Below are positions 37,601 to 47,886 of a stretch of 64,000 bases of DNA, piece after piece. The notes beneath the pieces were generated by a model that was not told where the DNA came from, ran no database searches, and saw nothing but the letters and a program-made list of their open reading frames with translations. Origin of the DNA: Triops longicaudatus (Eukaryota; Arthropoda; Branchiopoda; Notostraca; Triopsidae); assembly GCA_022885665.1 (NCBI GenBank), contig JAGQDJ010000111.1, positions 1 to 64,000 of the forward strand, written 5' to 3'. A program made the translations under genes and the position numbers. Numbering within the stretch: the stretch's first letter is position 1; each line of letters opens with the position of its first letter.

Positions 37601-38680
37601 ATTAGTGTTTAATGCAGTAAACTTCAACATAGGAATCAGAACAGCGGAATGTCTCGTGTAAGGTCTAAGTGAATAAGTATAGAAATATGGAATACGAATG
37701 CAAAACAAGTACTGGTAGATCGTCCGGAAAGCACTAGCAAGGGAAGACCAGGTCCAATGAACCAGTGTTGGCGGATTTTTCACCACAGACAGTTTTGGTT
37801 CTTTTCCACCAAGTTGTTCATTTGCATCAACCTTGTCTTTATCCTTCTTTTTTCCTTTTTTTGTGCCTCTGCTAGGAGTTACTTGTTTCCAAAGCGACTC
37901 CCAATCGCCCATTTTCTTTCGTAAGACTATGGCCATGTCAGGTTTGTTTCTTAAAAATGCGTACTCCACAAGAGCAACGTAGAGTGACCATCCATTCCGC
38001 AACAGCAAAAAGTTCCGCAACGCCACAGAGCTCATTGCTCCCCAATCTCCTTCTTCTGTCTATTTACGTTTCGAAAACCATAAGAATTAATTCAAATTCG
38101 TTATACTGCTCTCCGAATATTTTTGAAACAAACATAATACCAAATCCACGTCTTCGAGCTTCACATCCACGAATTTCTCCATCATTTTATCGAGTGTATC
38201 CCGCGTATTTTGTACCGTGTTAGTTTCGCTTACGAGTTTATACACAAGTAAACCCAGCGCTTGCCACAAATGCCCTAAAGGCTCCTATTACGAAGAAATG
38301 ACAAATTTGTGAATAGGAAAAAAGAGTAAACAAGTAAATTCGCTTTGCCCAACAGATTGTGACAGATTTTCAGTTTGGTTGAGTGAGAAATCAAAGCTTA
38401 TTGGACAATCAGACGGATGAATTTTCTTGCCTTGATAACGTAAGCTCCGTGAGTACCCTCTGCAACCGTTAAAGCCAGTTTGAGCGGTGACGTTTGCAGT
38501 GCAGCACTTTCCTCCTTCAAGGCATACAGCTGTCCATTTAACAGCCCTAGTGCACTATCTAAAAGCGAAGGATTGCCACTGACTACATCACACAAACCTG
38601 AAAATAAATAGAAACAAATACGAAAAAATAAAAAATTATTAAAACAAAGTGCAACCACTCAGTACTAATTTAATAATAAC

Positions 38681-38748
<68 letters not shown>

Positions 38749-41537
38749 CTAGTGTAATAATTAGTGATAATTTCACACCTGAGTAAAAAGTTGTGCGAAC
38801 TGAAGCTTCATGCCACAGACTCCTTTTCAATAAAGTCATCAGCTCTGCACAGAGCGCGTCAGCAATTTCTGATGGCAGTTTTGAGCCACAGTGTACGTCC
38901 ACGACCGAAGACGCCTGCATGAGAGTTGGAGCGAATCGTCATTTCCACGAATACATGAAGGTAAAACATTCAGTTTTCTGATTTGTCATAATTTACTTGA
39001 CTGGACTGAGACGAGGTTGACTGGCTACTTGCAACACTTCCCATCCGTTTAAAATGTTTCAGAATTTGTAATAAACCATACACGGCTAGCTGACGTCCCG
39101 TTTCTGACCTAAAGTACAAACTACAAGTGAAATATCCCGAAAAACCACACCGAAATCCAGAAGAAAAATACAATTAAATAATGTAATATAAATAATTAAT
39201 CAAAAATCTAAAGTTAGACAACGCATACATTTACAACAAATAATGTCCAACAATTACTTTGAAAAAAGAGCTTTCTTCAGAATAATGGTCGCGCCGTGAC
39301 GTGGGGCTCTCGCGCTTTTCAACAAAGGAAACAAGGCAGTAATTAAGGATCTGCCCGAGCTTACAGGCAGATTCAGAGACAACTCAATCAATTCAGTAAA
39401 CCAGGCCGGATTTTTGAGCAACACTTGAGGTCTGAGCGTGCAAATCGTACTCAACGTATCTATAGAGAAATAGCCATTATTGCACGCGTAACAAACACAC
39501 AATGATATTAAAATTGTTTCCCATGCAACACCATTCGACTAGTGTACCTATGTACTGTTTTTCCCCAGCGGTGTCAATACATTTGCCCAACAGTGTTTGG
39601 AAAATGTATGAGAATGAATTCGAATGCTGAGAAAGCATCGAAACGAGCAAAGAAACAGCCAAAGACCACACCACGTTGCTGCTGTAAGGAGCGGGACTTC
39701 GAGAAGGCGGGATATGGAAACTTTTACTTGGTTTTGTCTCCAGTAATGCAAAGGCCAATCCCTGAATCCCGACATACATTTCTTCCCAGTTAGACTGACT
39801 ACGGAAAGGACGCAAAAAAAGAGAAAATGATGAATACTCTGACACTTAAACTTTCACAAACGAAAATACTACCTAGTTTCTATCATATAAGTCAACATCT
39901 TGTGCAATTCCGGCAAAGCGGTTTGGTCAACTTCTCTAGCAAAGGCTGATGTAAATTTGTACTCTTCTGTGGTGTACCAGCGAAGTACTACCGCTTTTAG
40001 GAGCTCGGTGACCTAGCAAAATAAAAGAAGAAAGATTTTATTTATTTGTAATGATGTGAAATAAAGGTAACATCTTAATTTCTAACCTGTTCTTGGAATT
40101 GACTTATACTGCCAATCGAGAACGCCACTTCCCACATAAAAGGATCTAAAGGTAGTTTGCATTCTTTGGCTTTCCATTCTTTAATGAGAGCTTTCGCAAT
40201 TCCGTTTCCCAAGCGAACAGCTTGAGTAATGTACAGCAAACAAGTGCTCTTGGCCCCCATAACCTCCTTCAACGGGAAACTAAGTTCTGTAATGTAAAAC
40301 AAGAAAACAAATAACCGCAATGAAAGAAAAAAGTAATTAAAACAGAAAGAAATCAAAACTAAAATAAAACGGAAAAGAAGAAACTGGAGAAAAGAAAAAC
40401 ACACTCCTTGTTTTTTCAACTTTCCTCTAAGTTTCATCGCATTTTTTAAAATTTTATCGTCGTTTAAGATCCTGTTGGATTGAAACCATAAAAACGGAAT
40501 ACATGTCTTTCCTTTAATTAAAATAGCTGTTTTAACTGAAGCGTTAACTGCCGAAAGATGGGAAGCAGACTGTGTATCTCACTATTCTTAATTGTCCTTC
40601 TATACCTATAGATTCGGTGTCTACGTCACTAGACTGACGACTTGGGGATACTCGTGTGAAATAGTGGCCAAGTTTGACACATGGAAAAAGACTATGTTCT
40701 TCACGACAGAGTCGAAGCAGTTGAAAAGTAAAAGGTGGTACAGCTTGCGGTTCCATTTCTGGTAACAGGGAACACAAACGAGTTGCAACGCTTAAAATCT
40801 GCTCCGAATTCAGGGTGATATCTCTATAGTAGTTCACAAGTTGCGACAAGTGGAAAATTTAATAGACAATTAATTGATTTTAGTCTATTTTACCTGAATA
40901 GAGCAGTAAGAGGCGTGGCAGATTCTGCTGTCCAGTCAAAGTTGCACAAAGTAGTCACAATTTCTTGATGATATTGTTGACCCGTTTTGACTTCGTTGTG
41001 AACCACTACCTTTTCTTTTGTATGAAGAATGTCCAACAATTTGACGAAAATATCAATCCACCTATAAAAACAAAATATTAAAATTATTGTATGTTTCTCA
41101 AGAGTAACAAGGCAAAGCCAAACAAGAATACTAATTATATTGAAAGTAGGCTAAAATTTGCAACCTGGGATTGAGTTCCGCTTTGTTTTGAGAAGCTTTA
41201 AGGCAAGTTTTTATGAGAATAATAAGATCGTCCGTATCGAGTCTGTCGCATTCTAAGGAAAACGCAGATTTTATGTCCTGTGTCGTTTCTCGGCTTACGA
41301 ACGCGTTAGAAATGAGCAGGTTTAGCACCCTTTCAAGAACCTACAATTATATAAAATCAAGTTTATTGTAGATTTTCCATGGTAATCTTGCATTACATGT
41401 CCATATTCATTCGGTTTGTGGGTTTTAACGAGTGATATAAGGCCACGCATATACTTGGGAGAATTCGGTTTACGTGCGATAATGTTACATCCTTCCTGGA
41501 CCTTGTAAATAGCATGAGGCCAGTTAGTTAGATCCAT
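34648..41537 (-). CDS. FANCI: Fanconi anemia group I protein homologue
   Basis: Twenty-three exons make 1310 aa, close to human FANCI (1328). Exons: 41537-41397, 41340-41165, 41061-40894, 40823-40606, 40286-40087, 40012-39873, 39798-39548, 39459-39258, 39108-38997, 38914-38779, 38597-38431, 38284-38141, 38059-37713, 37511-37350, 37280-37126, 36700-36507, 36382-36221, 35993-35908, 35653-35514, 35453-35279, 35221-35149, 35096-34941, 34875-34648. FANCI pairs with FANCD2 as a clamp on DNA at interstrand crosslinks and is monoubiquitinated. The segment ILKKALFSK carries K494 at the position of human K523, the ubiquitinated lysine. A cluster of three SQ sites (S527, S532, S535) follows, matching the ATR-phosphorylated cluster. 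The C-terminus is acidic then Lys-rich (PPKKKPK), a nuclear signal. The donor after exon 11 is GC rather than GT. E2F-type sites lie upstream. Confidence 0.96.
38684..38749. repeat. (AAT)n microsatellite
   Basis: About 21 perfect ATA/AAT trinucleotides inside a FANCI intron, between exons 10 and 11. It also creates a false open frame of repeated tyrosines on the minus strand. Confidence 0.95.
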
Positions 41538-41696
41538 TGTTACTTGTTATGTGTCTAATTATTTACTATCTGGAAGTCATGTCGCTGTACTAAACGGCTC
41601 GCCTCGTTGGAATTTTCAATATCAAAATAATTGCAAAACTTGTTTACAAAATCGAAAGCCATTGTTTTTATGTTCAGACTCGATGAACTTTTGACA

Positions 41697-41780
41697 TTTT
41701 GGCGCCACAACTGCCTTGTGTATCGACATAGCACTTATTTATCGATTCTCAGCGGGCAAACCACGATTATCGGCGGGAAT
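41697..41780. promoter_or_regulatory. Two E2F-type sites upstream of FANCI
   Basis: TTTTGGCGCC at 41697-41706 and CGGCGGGAAT at 41771-41780 (ATTCCCGCCG on the minus strand) both match the E2F consensus TTTSSCGC or TTCCCGCC. They lie about 160 and 235 bases upstream of the FANCI start codon. DNA-repair genes of this pathway are known E2F targets in mammals. Function here is inferred. Confidence 0.5.
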
Positions 41781-42880
41781 GTTTCAACATGGATTTGACT
41801 TTGGAAACTAAATAAGGCTTTCGTGGATCCGTAAATATTAATATTTTAACATTGCGACAGTAAGTACTGTAGTTGCATTTTTTAAAAGTGTCCCGGTAGT
41901 AGAATAAGGTAAAATGCGTCACAACACGCAAAATTCCTACGAGCAGCAAAGGATGATCGCATTTTCCGCTAGCGGTTGTGTTCAATTGTCTTTAATGTTA
42001 CTATTATCTTTAATGTATTTAATATTGTTTCATGGAAAATAATGTGTGTACTACAGCAAACACACAGAAAGGAACGCTCCGCAAAAAAATGCATCCTTAC
42101 AACACAGATAGCGTAAGATACGATGACCTTGGATCTTCGGCAGCGTATACGCATGATTGAGAAGCTCCGTAGATATTGAGCTTTGAAGTCTGGCAGACCA
42201 GTGAAAACTTAGGTGCTCACCAAAACTCACGCTTATTATTATTGTGTAGTTGTCTGCAAGACAATAAAACTTAAATGTAAGTAAAGACTATATTGCTGCA
42301 TGACACCACAAAACAAGTTCCCATATTTTATGGAACATCCTTGACTTACGAAATAGAGTTATTTGCTATTTTTATACGGTGAACTCTTTGGTGCAATTTA
42401 GGTTTCAATAAATAAAAAAATACCGATAAAACTGTAGGTTTTCTAGCATTTTTAAACAATAGAAACGGCAGTTTGAAACATTAATATTTCTATCTTTTTG
42501 CCATTTAAGGTTTTTGACGGATTGTATGCTTAGAGCTTTCTTGCTTCAGTGCCGTCGTAGTTGATGTTAAGACGGGCAGTAGACTAGATAACTGAAAACG
42601 GCAGCTGTATAAATTAAGAAAGTCCGAAACACCGGACGACAAAATTAGGAAGAGCGGTCGCGATAACCATTTGTTGACGCGACTGTTTTTCAAGGATTAG
42701 ACAATTTCAAAATATCGTACACTGCTCCATTTTCAAGTGATACCGTAAGTTCAGAATTTGCCGCATATTTAGACTGACGGATTTTAAATGCACAAGAAAA
42801 ATCGAGAAATGTCTGCAAATTAATGTCTAACTTATAACGTGATTTACAGTATACAACGGACTTCTGCCTACAGATCTACC

Positions 42881-44453
42881 ATGTCCGAAGAAAGGGTATA
42901 TGACCGTGAAAACGTTGCTGTTTCTGATGTATCAAGCCCAGAAGATACTCAACGCTACTACGACACATGGGGAAATAAAGTAAGCTAAAAAATAAAGTTT
43001 CTGCTACTCTTTCTGTTGTGAACTACAGTTTTATTGAATTATTACAATTTCCGGACCCAATCTCCCGCATCCAGCAGACACTATCTCTTTCTGGTTACGT
43101 GTATTACCAATATAAAGCCGACTGCCGGGGAACGTCCCATAAACTAATTAGTCTATATGCTACTAGCCGAGCTAATCACGAATTTTCTCGTTAGCATTAA
43201 GGAAAGGCCACATGGCTGGTCTCTCGGGGACATTACAGAATTCTAGGCCTTCGGAAATAGTATCTATTTCCCTTGAAATTCACGGCAGTTTTTCATGAGT
43301 CGATAATAGAATTAGAATTTAGTGAACGAATAATTACGGTAATGTTTGCTTTCAGTACGATGAAGACATGGAAATAAGTGACTTCCAAGGCCCCGTGCGA
43401 TGTTCCGAAGCTTTTCTTCGCCTCGGACTACCTACTTCCTTACGAATTCTGGACCTGTTAGCGGGAACAGGAAAACTGGCAGAATTAGTTCGTTGAACTC
43501 CTCTTAAAGTATTTTATCAACTCGAATTATTTTATTATGTTCTTAGATCCGTCCTCATGGATATACGAATATCGATGCTATTGACGGGAGTGAAGTCATG
43601 TTGAAGCACGCCAAAGACCGCCAATTATACAACAATTACTTCCAAGCATTGCTGGGTCCTGACAGGCAAGCTCCTATTTGTGATGGTATTATATTTTTGC
43701 TCACATTTTTTAAAGATTCTTACGTATATAATTACTTCTGTCAACATTTACTAATGGTAAGATCTGTACACATAGAAACGTACGACGTAATTATTTCTTG
43801 CGGAGGATTTTGTCCGGGACACCTTTATCCAGATATTTTCCCAGAATTGTTGCGTATGGTCAAGAAAGGTAATGTATGCTTAAATGCGGAGTTTAATCTG
43901 TAATCTATTGGCTAGCAAATTCTTGAAACCGACTTCTTTTCCTAACTTGTTAGCCAATACTGTACAACATGACAGTAAAATCTCGCTAAAACGCATGAGC
44001 AGGGGGACGGATAATGTGTCCGTTGTAAGCCTATTGCCCGTAATTGTCAATTGACACTCATAGTTTTCATTTCGTCGACATCCGTGGACCATGTACGCAT
44101 TAGTCGATTATTTTTATAACCAATATACGTTATAGTGAGATTTACTGTATTAACAGAAATTTAAAACCGGAAAATCGTATGAGCTTAAAATTTATATTTT
44201 ATAAAACATTATACATTCAAAGATGGAGTTATTGCCTTTTGTCAGTGGTAAAGAAATCAATGTTCAAGGTGGATTGATCTGCTGGGCTATGCGTGATGGA
44301 TACGGGGCGTCCTCTTCTCGGTTTGCTACTTTTGATGACCAAGTGGAGGAACTTGTACAATCCGGAAGCTGGGAACACTTTCGTCCCAGGGAAACCGTAA
44401 AGCGATATTGGCTTGGCTCAGACGGTTTTGTCTACATGATGAAAAAACTATAG
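42881..44453 (+). CDS. METTL27: METTL27 (WBSCR27)-like SAM-dependent methyltransferase
   Basis: Five exons make 215 aa: 42881-42979, 43356-43487, 43547-43685, 43776-43868 and 44269-44453. The ATG (accATGtcc) has a good context. The N-terminal YYDTWGNKYDEDM motif precedes a class I methyltransferase core. SAM motif I reads ILDLLAGTGKLAEL (64-77), the acidic strand-2 motif is IDAIDGSEVML, and a YDVIISCGGF strand follows. The order and spacing match vertebrate METTL27 (about 245 aa), whose substrate is not established as far as I know. It is divergently arranged with FANCI, 1.3 kb away. The fourth intron holds a MITE. A poly(A) signal AATAAA lies at 44672, about 220 bases after the stop. Confidence 0.85.
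43973..44147. mobile_element. Pogo/Tigger-like MITE with both terminal inverted repeats
   Basis: Left end CAGTAAAATCTCGCTAAAAC and right end ACGTTATAGTGAGATTTACT are near-perfect inverted repeats of about 22 bases enclosing a 175-base element. There is no coding capacity. It sits in intron 4 of METTL27. The ends match the CAGTAAAACCTCGCTATAACG style of pogo/Tigger elements. The target duplication is not clear. Confidence 0.7.
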
Positions 44454-45261
44454 ATTAACAGTACTCGCTGAGGAGCCGTTAAGACCTTTCTGTAGTGCAT
44501 TGCACACGTCTCCCTTTCCAATGTCTTCCAATAATCAATCATAGGCTGCATTAAAACTTAACTTTTTAATGGTTCTTACAATTTATAACTCAGTGCAATC
44601 TAGCCTTTTGTAACTTATAGTGAAAAGGGTTAGATGTTTGTGCAGTTAAAATATCTGCATGCAAAATAAGGAATAAAAACCTAAGAAAAATGCTGCATTA
44701 TTCAGTTCACTGCTTCTACGTGTCGGGACATGTTTATTTACTACGTGACAAATAAGGGTAGAAGTGAGAAACGGAAGTTGAAGCAACGCAACCATGGGAT
44801 ATCTAGCAACTTGGACGGAAATAGCTCTTTCACTCTGAAAAGACACATCAATACGATTTTTCCTATTTTTTTCCAGTTTGCTTTCGTTCTAGATTTTCGA
44901 GTAAAAGAATGCAAGAAAAGTTTACCTTTTGAAATTCATTGTATTGTTAAACATATTCTTGTATAAACTTGCACGAAGATTTGCATTCATGACTCAACTG
45001 ATCGATTCCTTTAACGCTGATTTTAACCCTGGCTATAAAATATCAAAATTGTGTTAAAAAATTGCATTTTAATTTATACAATGCAATTAGAAAAAAATAT
45101 CATACGCCATATTGGTCAAAACAGAACAACTTTTTAAGGATTTTTAAAAGAATACAAAGTGGCTCATTGACACCACATTTATCCGCTTTATTTATCATGT
45201 AGGCTAAAAATTGTCGATTTTTTTTTATAAAACGATACAAGAACTGATAAAATATAAAAAA
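44454..45261. other. Convergent spacer between METTL27 and the CaaX-protein gene
   Basis: 3' UTR and spacer between two genes transcribed toward each other. The METTL27 poly(A) signal AATAAA is at 44672. No other feature was seen. Confidence 0.6.
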
Positions 45262-47267
45262 TCACATAACTATGCATCGCCAATATGATGGGGTTTGTTC
45301 GGTCTCCTTTTCCTGACAGGGCCCAGTTTCGAGAGTGATTTCTCGAGCTTCTTCTAACTCTTCATTATGATCGTTACAAGGTACAGTTTCCAGCTCAATG
45401 TCGCGAGTTTCTTCCATTTCTTCAGTGTCATTCTCACAAGGAACGACTACCAGCTCTTCCGGCACTTCCTCAACTAGTTTTAGTTCCTTTTCCTGAACTA
45501 CATCTCGCACTGAAACTTTCTCTGGAGTGAAAAACTGAGTTTTTTCTGTGACATCGAGGCTTTCTTCTAAATAAAATGGCAAAGTGACCATAAATCTTTT
45601 CCTCTTCAATTTAGGACGCACTTCTGTCTCAAACGTGACGTCCCGATCTCGCTTCAACGCCGACGGTGTCACAACTTCGACCTTTTCTAATAAGCTCTTA
45701 CGCCCAAAGTGTTCTTTACATGCATGCATTGAACTATTTGAACTATTATTTTCTTCGCGGCTTGGTGTTTCATCACGTCTGTCGACAGTTTGTTCACAAG
45801 AAGTTTCGCTCTCCAATCTTAATACTCGCGACACGGGAGTACTGGGCCCTTTGCCTTCTCCCTCGGATCCTAATACGTCAGTTTTACCCCTCAACGGCGT
45901 AAGTACGAACTGGTTACCTTCGCTCCCCAATTCTTCAACTTTGTAGCTCGTATTCGAGTCCTGAATGTGAAGCTTCTCCACGCGCACCTGCGGCAAGAAT
46001 AAGATTTCACGATTTTGAATTTCGAACGGATCTTCTAAACGAGACGATGACTCAGTAACAGTAGAGCATTTTACAGGAACGAGGGAGTGACGAAGTACTT
46101 TAGCGTGGGTCACTGGTGGCTTTTCAAGAGAAGGCTCACGCATTTCATTAAGGTTATGGCGAATTTGCTGAACGGCAAGAAGTGATGCTTTTCTTGGCGG
46201 TAACGACGGCTTTCTCGTGTTTGGTTCAATAGCCTTTGATCCTGACGCTAAAGGTTGTGATGCCTGTCTTGGTGGCAATGACGACTTAGTAGCGTTTACT
46301 TCATTTTTTGGCCCTTCAGTCAATGGTAGTGAACGTGCGCTGGAAAGATCAACAGACGAGACTCTTCGCGTACGTGGAAGTAGAGGACGAGCGGTCGACA
46401 CAGGTTTCGTTAAAGAATGCGAAGACATGTTTTGAGGAGCGGCGGACGAAACTTGTCGACCTCGTGCAGCTAACGGAAGAAGAGGCAAGGGTGGTTTTCT
46501 TATTGCTTGCGTCTGAGGCTCTGTTTCCTTAACTTTCTTCATGACGGTCGTTTGTCGAGCCTTCTCAGGTTTCGGCCTGGGACAATTAAAAATGTAAGAG
46601 TAATTCAAGAGCTTGCATTTGTGAGAGAGCATATTTAAACTTTAATTAATAAATAAGGGTAAGCCAAAGCTAATTAAAATTTCAATCTCGATCTCTGAAT
46701 AGGTGCCATGCGTATGACTTTAAGAACACAGGAAGAATACAATTTTATCAGCGTGCTCAACGGAGGGACGTTTTGGTAGTACAAAATTAAGTCGTTTTAA
46801 TAGAGGTCGTTTTAGGAGGGATTATTTCTTTCCGCACCTAGTTCAAACTTAAAAGTTCTTCCATGCATGCGTGTGTGTGATTGTACATTTAACGACGCTA
46901 CCAAACAACGAGGACACAATTGTTTGCCCAATGCCTACGCTTATTAGAAATATTAATTTTTCTACACAGTATTTACACAGAATCTTAAAGCCTTTTAGCG
47001 TCAATTACCCAATGACATTTTTCGTTGCTTTTACTAGCGAAGTCACTTTCTTTTCGTCGACGGCTTGGCGTACACCGTACAGTTTCGCGCTAGCCTTCAC
47101 CTGGGATGTGCTTACGAGTCGACTGGGTTTGTTGTCAGATATTCGAATTCTAGGTACAGTTTCAACTGGAGGCTTGCGAAGAGTAGCACCCTTTATTGCT
47201 GCTGAAGCCTACGCAAGCAAAATTCATATAACTTATTCATTCAAACAGACGTTTGATTACTTACCAT
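45262..47267 (-). CDS. Unrecognised 505-aa basic/Pro-Ser-rich protein ending in a CaaX box
   Basis: Three coding exons: the ATG alone at 47267-47265 (last codon of its exon, before GTAAGT), then 47208-47009 and 46576-45262. Phases agree and the total is 506 codons with stop. I do not recognise the family. The first half is rich in Pro, Arg and Ser with repeated LPPRKAS and LPPRQAS motifs, typical of kinase substrates. Residues 379-383 read RDVTF, a fit to the RVxF motif for protein phosphatase 1. The C-terminal part is acidic. The last four residues are CIVM, a CaaX box whose final Met favours farnesylation, implying attachment to a membrane or nuclear envelope. It is divergent from the Ki-67 homologue 0.6 kb away. 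The 450-codon last exon is secure. The first two exons are well supported by splice sites but have no homology check. Confidence 0.7.
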
Positions 47268-47626
47268 GTTTGAGGCATGTTTTCATATGTAAACACAATA
47301 AGCTTTGGCGGTTACTTAAATGCATCTGTTAGGTGGCAGCTCGATTCCGATGATGACGCTGCAGAAATATTTTGAAACTAAAATTTACCTTGCTAGTTAA
47401 TCGATATATGAAAATATGAAAAATCTCTCATTATTTGATTATTTAAAAATCTTAGGAATTTTAGAGCATAAAAACTGCTATAACTTGCTCTATCTTTCAA
47501 ACTTTAAATAACTCAATTTCCTAATGAGTTTGAATTTCCCGTACTTAAAGAACCAACGATTAGGCATTGACAATCAAAACCGATTCGATACCATTGTCGG
47601 AAACTAGCTGCCGCGCTCTAATGTTG

Positions 47627-47636
47627 TTTTCGCGCG
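47627..47636. promoter_or_regulatory. E2F-type site in the shared Ki-67 / CaaX-gene promoter
   Basis: TTTTCGCGCG matches the E2F consensus TTTSSCGC exactly. It lies between two divergent start codons (47267 and 47887). A TTTGAA element of the CHR type lies about 100 bases to the left at 47529. Both elements are known to time S/G2 expression of mitotic genes in vertebrates. The role here is inferred. Confidence 0.45.
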
Positions 47637-47886
47637 CCACGCCGTTGGCTTTTTAAGGGCTCTTGACAAAGATTAGACGCAGAATTTAAGTGAGTTAACT
47701 AGTTGCGCGAATGTATCTGTTACCTAAACTATAAATATATCAAATGAGCTAGACCTGTTGCCTTAGCTTCTACAAATCCAGCAGGTAAAGCTTTTCTGAA
47801 ACCGTTAACTTGTTCCAGTTATGATTATAGTTTCGTTCTTTTTTTTTTCTTGCTTAGGTAAGTATACTCATTCTTCCGAGACGGAA

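Noticed and set aside
38639..38920. Minus-strand frame with a run of about 20 tyrosines
   Set aside because: It is the translation of the (AAT)n microsatellite inside a FANCI intron running into exon 10.
40395..40473. Extra FANCI exon containing ILNDDKILKNAMKLRGK
   Set aside because: No choice of donor and acceptor keeps frame with both neighbours. Exon 4 ending at 40606 joins exon 5 at 40286 in phase and matches FANCI directly.
47821..47886. Ki-67 start at an upstream in-frame ATG (47821)
   Set aside because: The added residues are a Phe-rich stretch encoded by a pyrimidine tract that looks like a splice acceptor. The ATG at 47887 has better context and starts just before the FHA domain.
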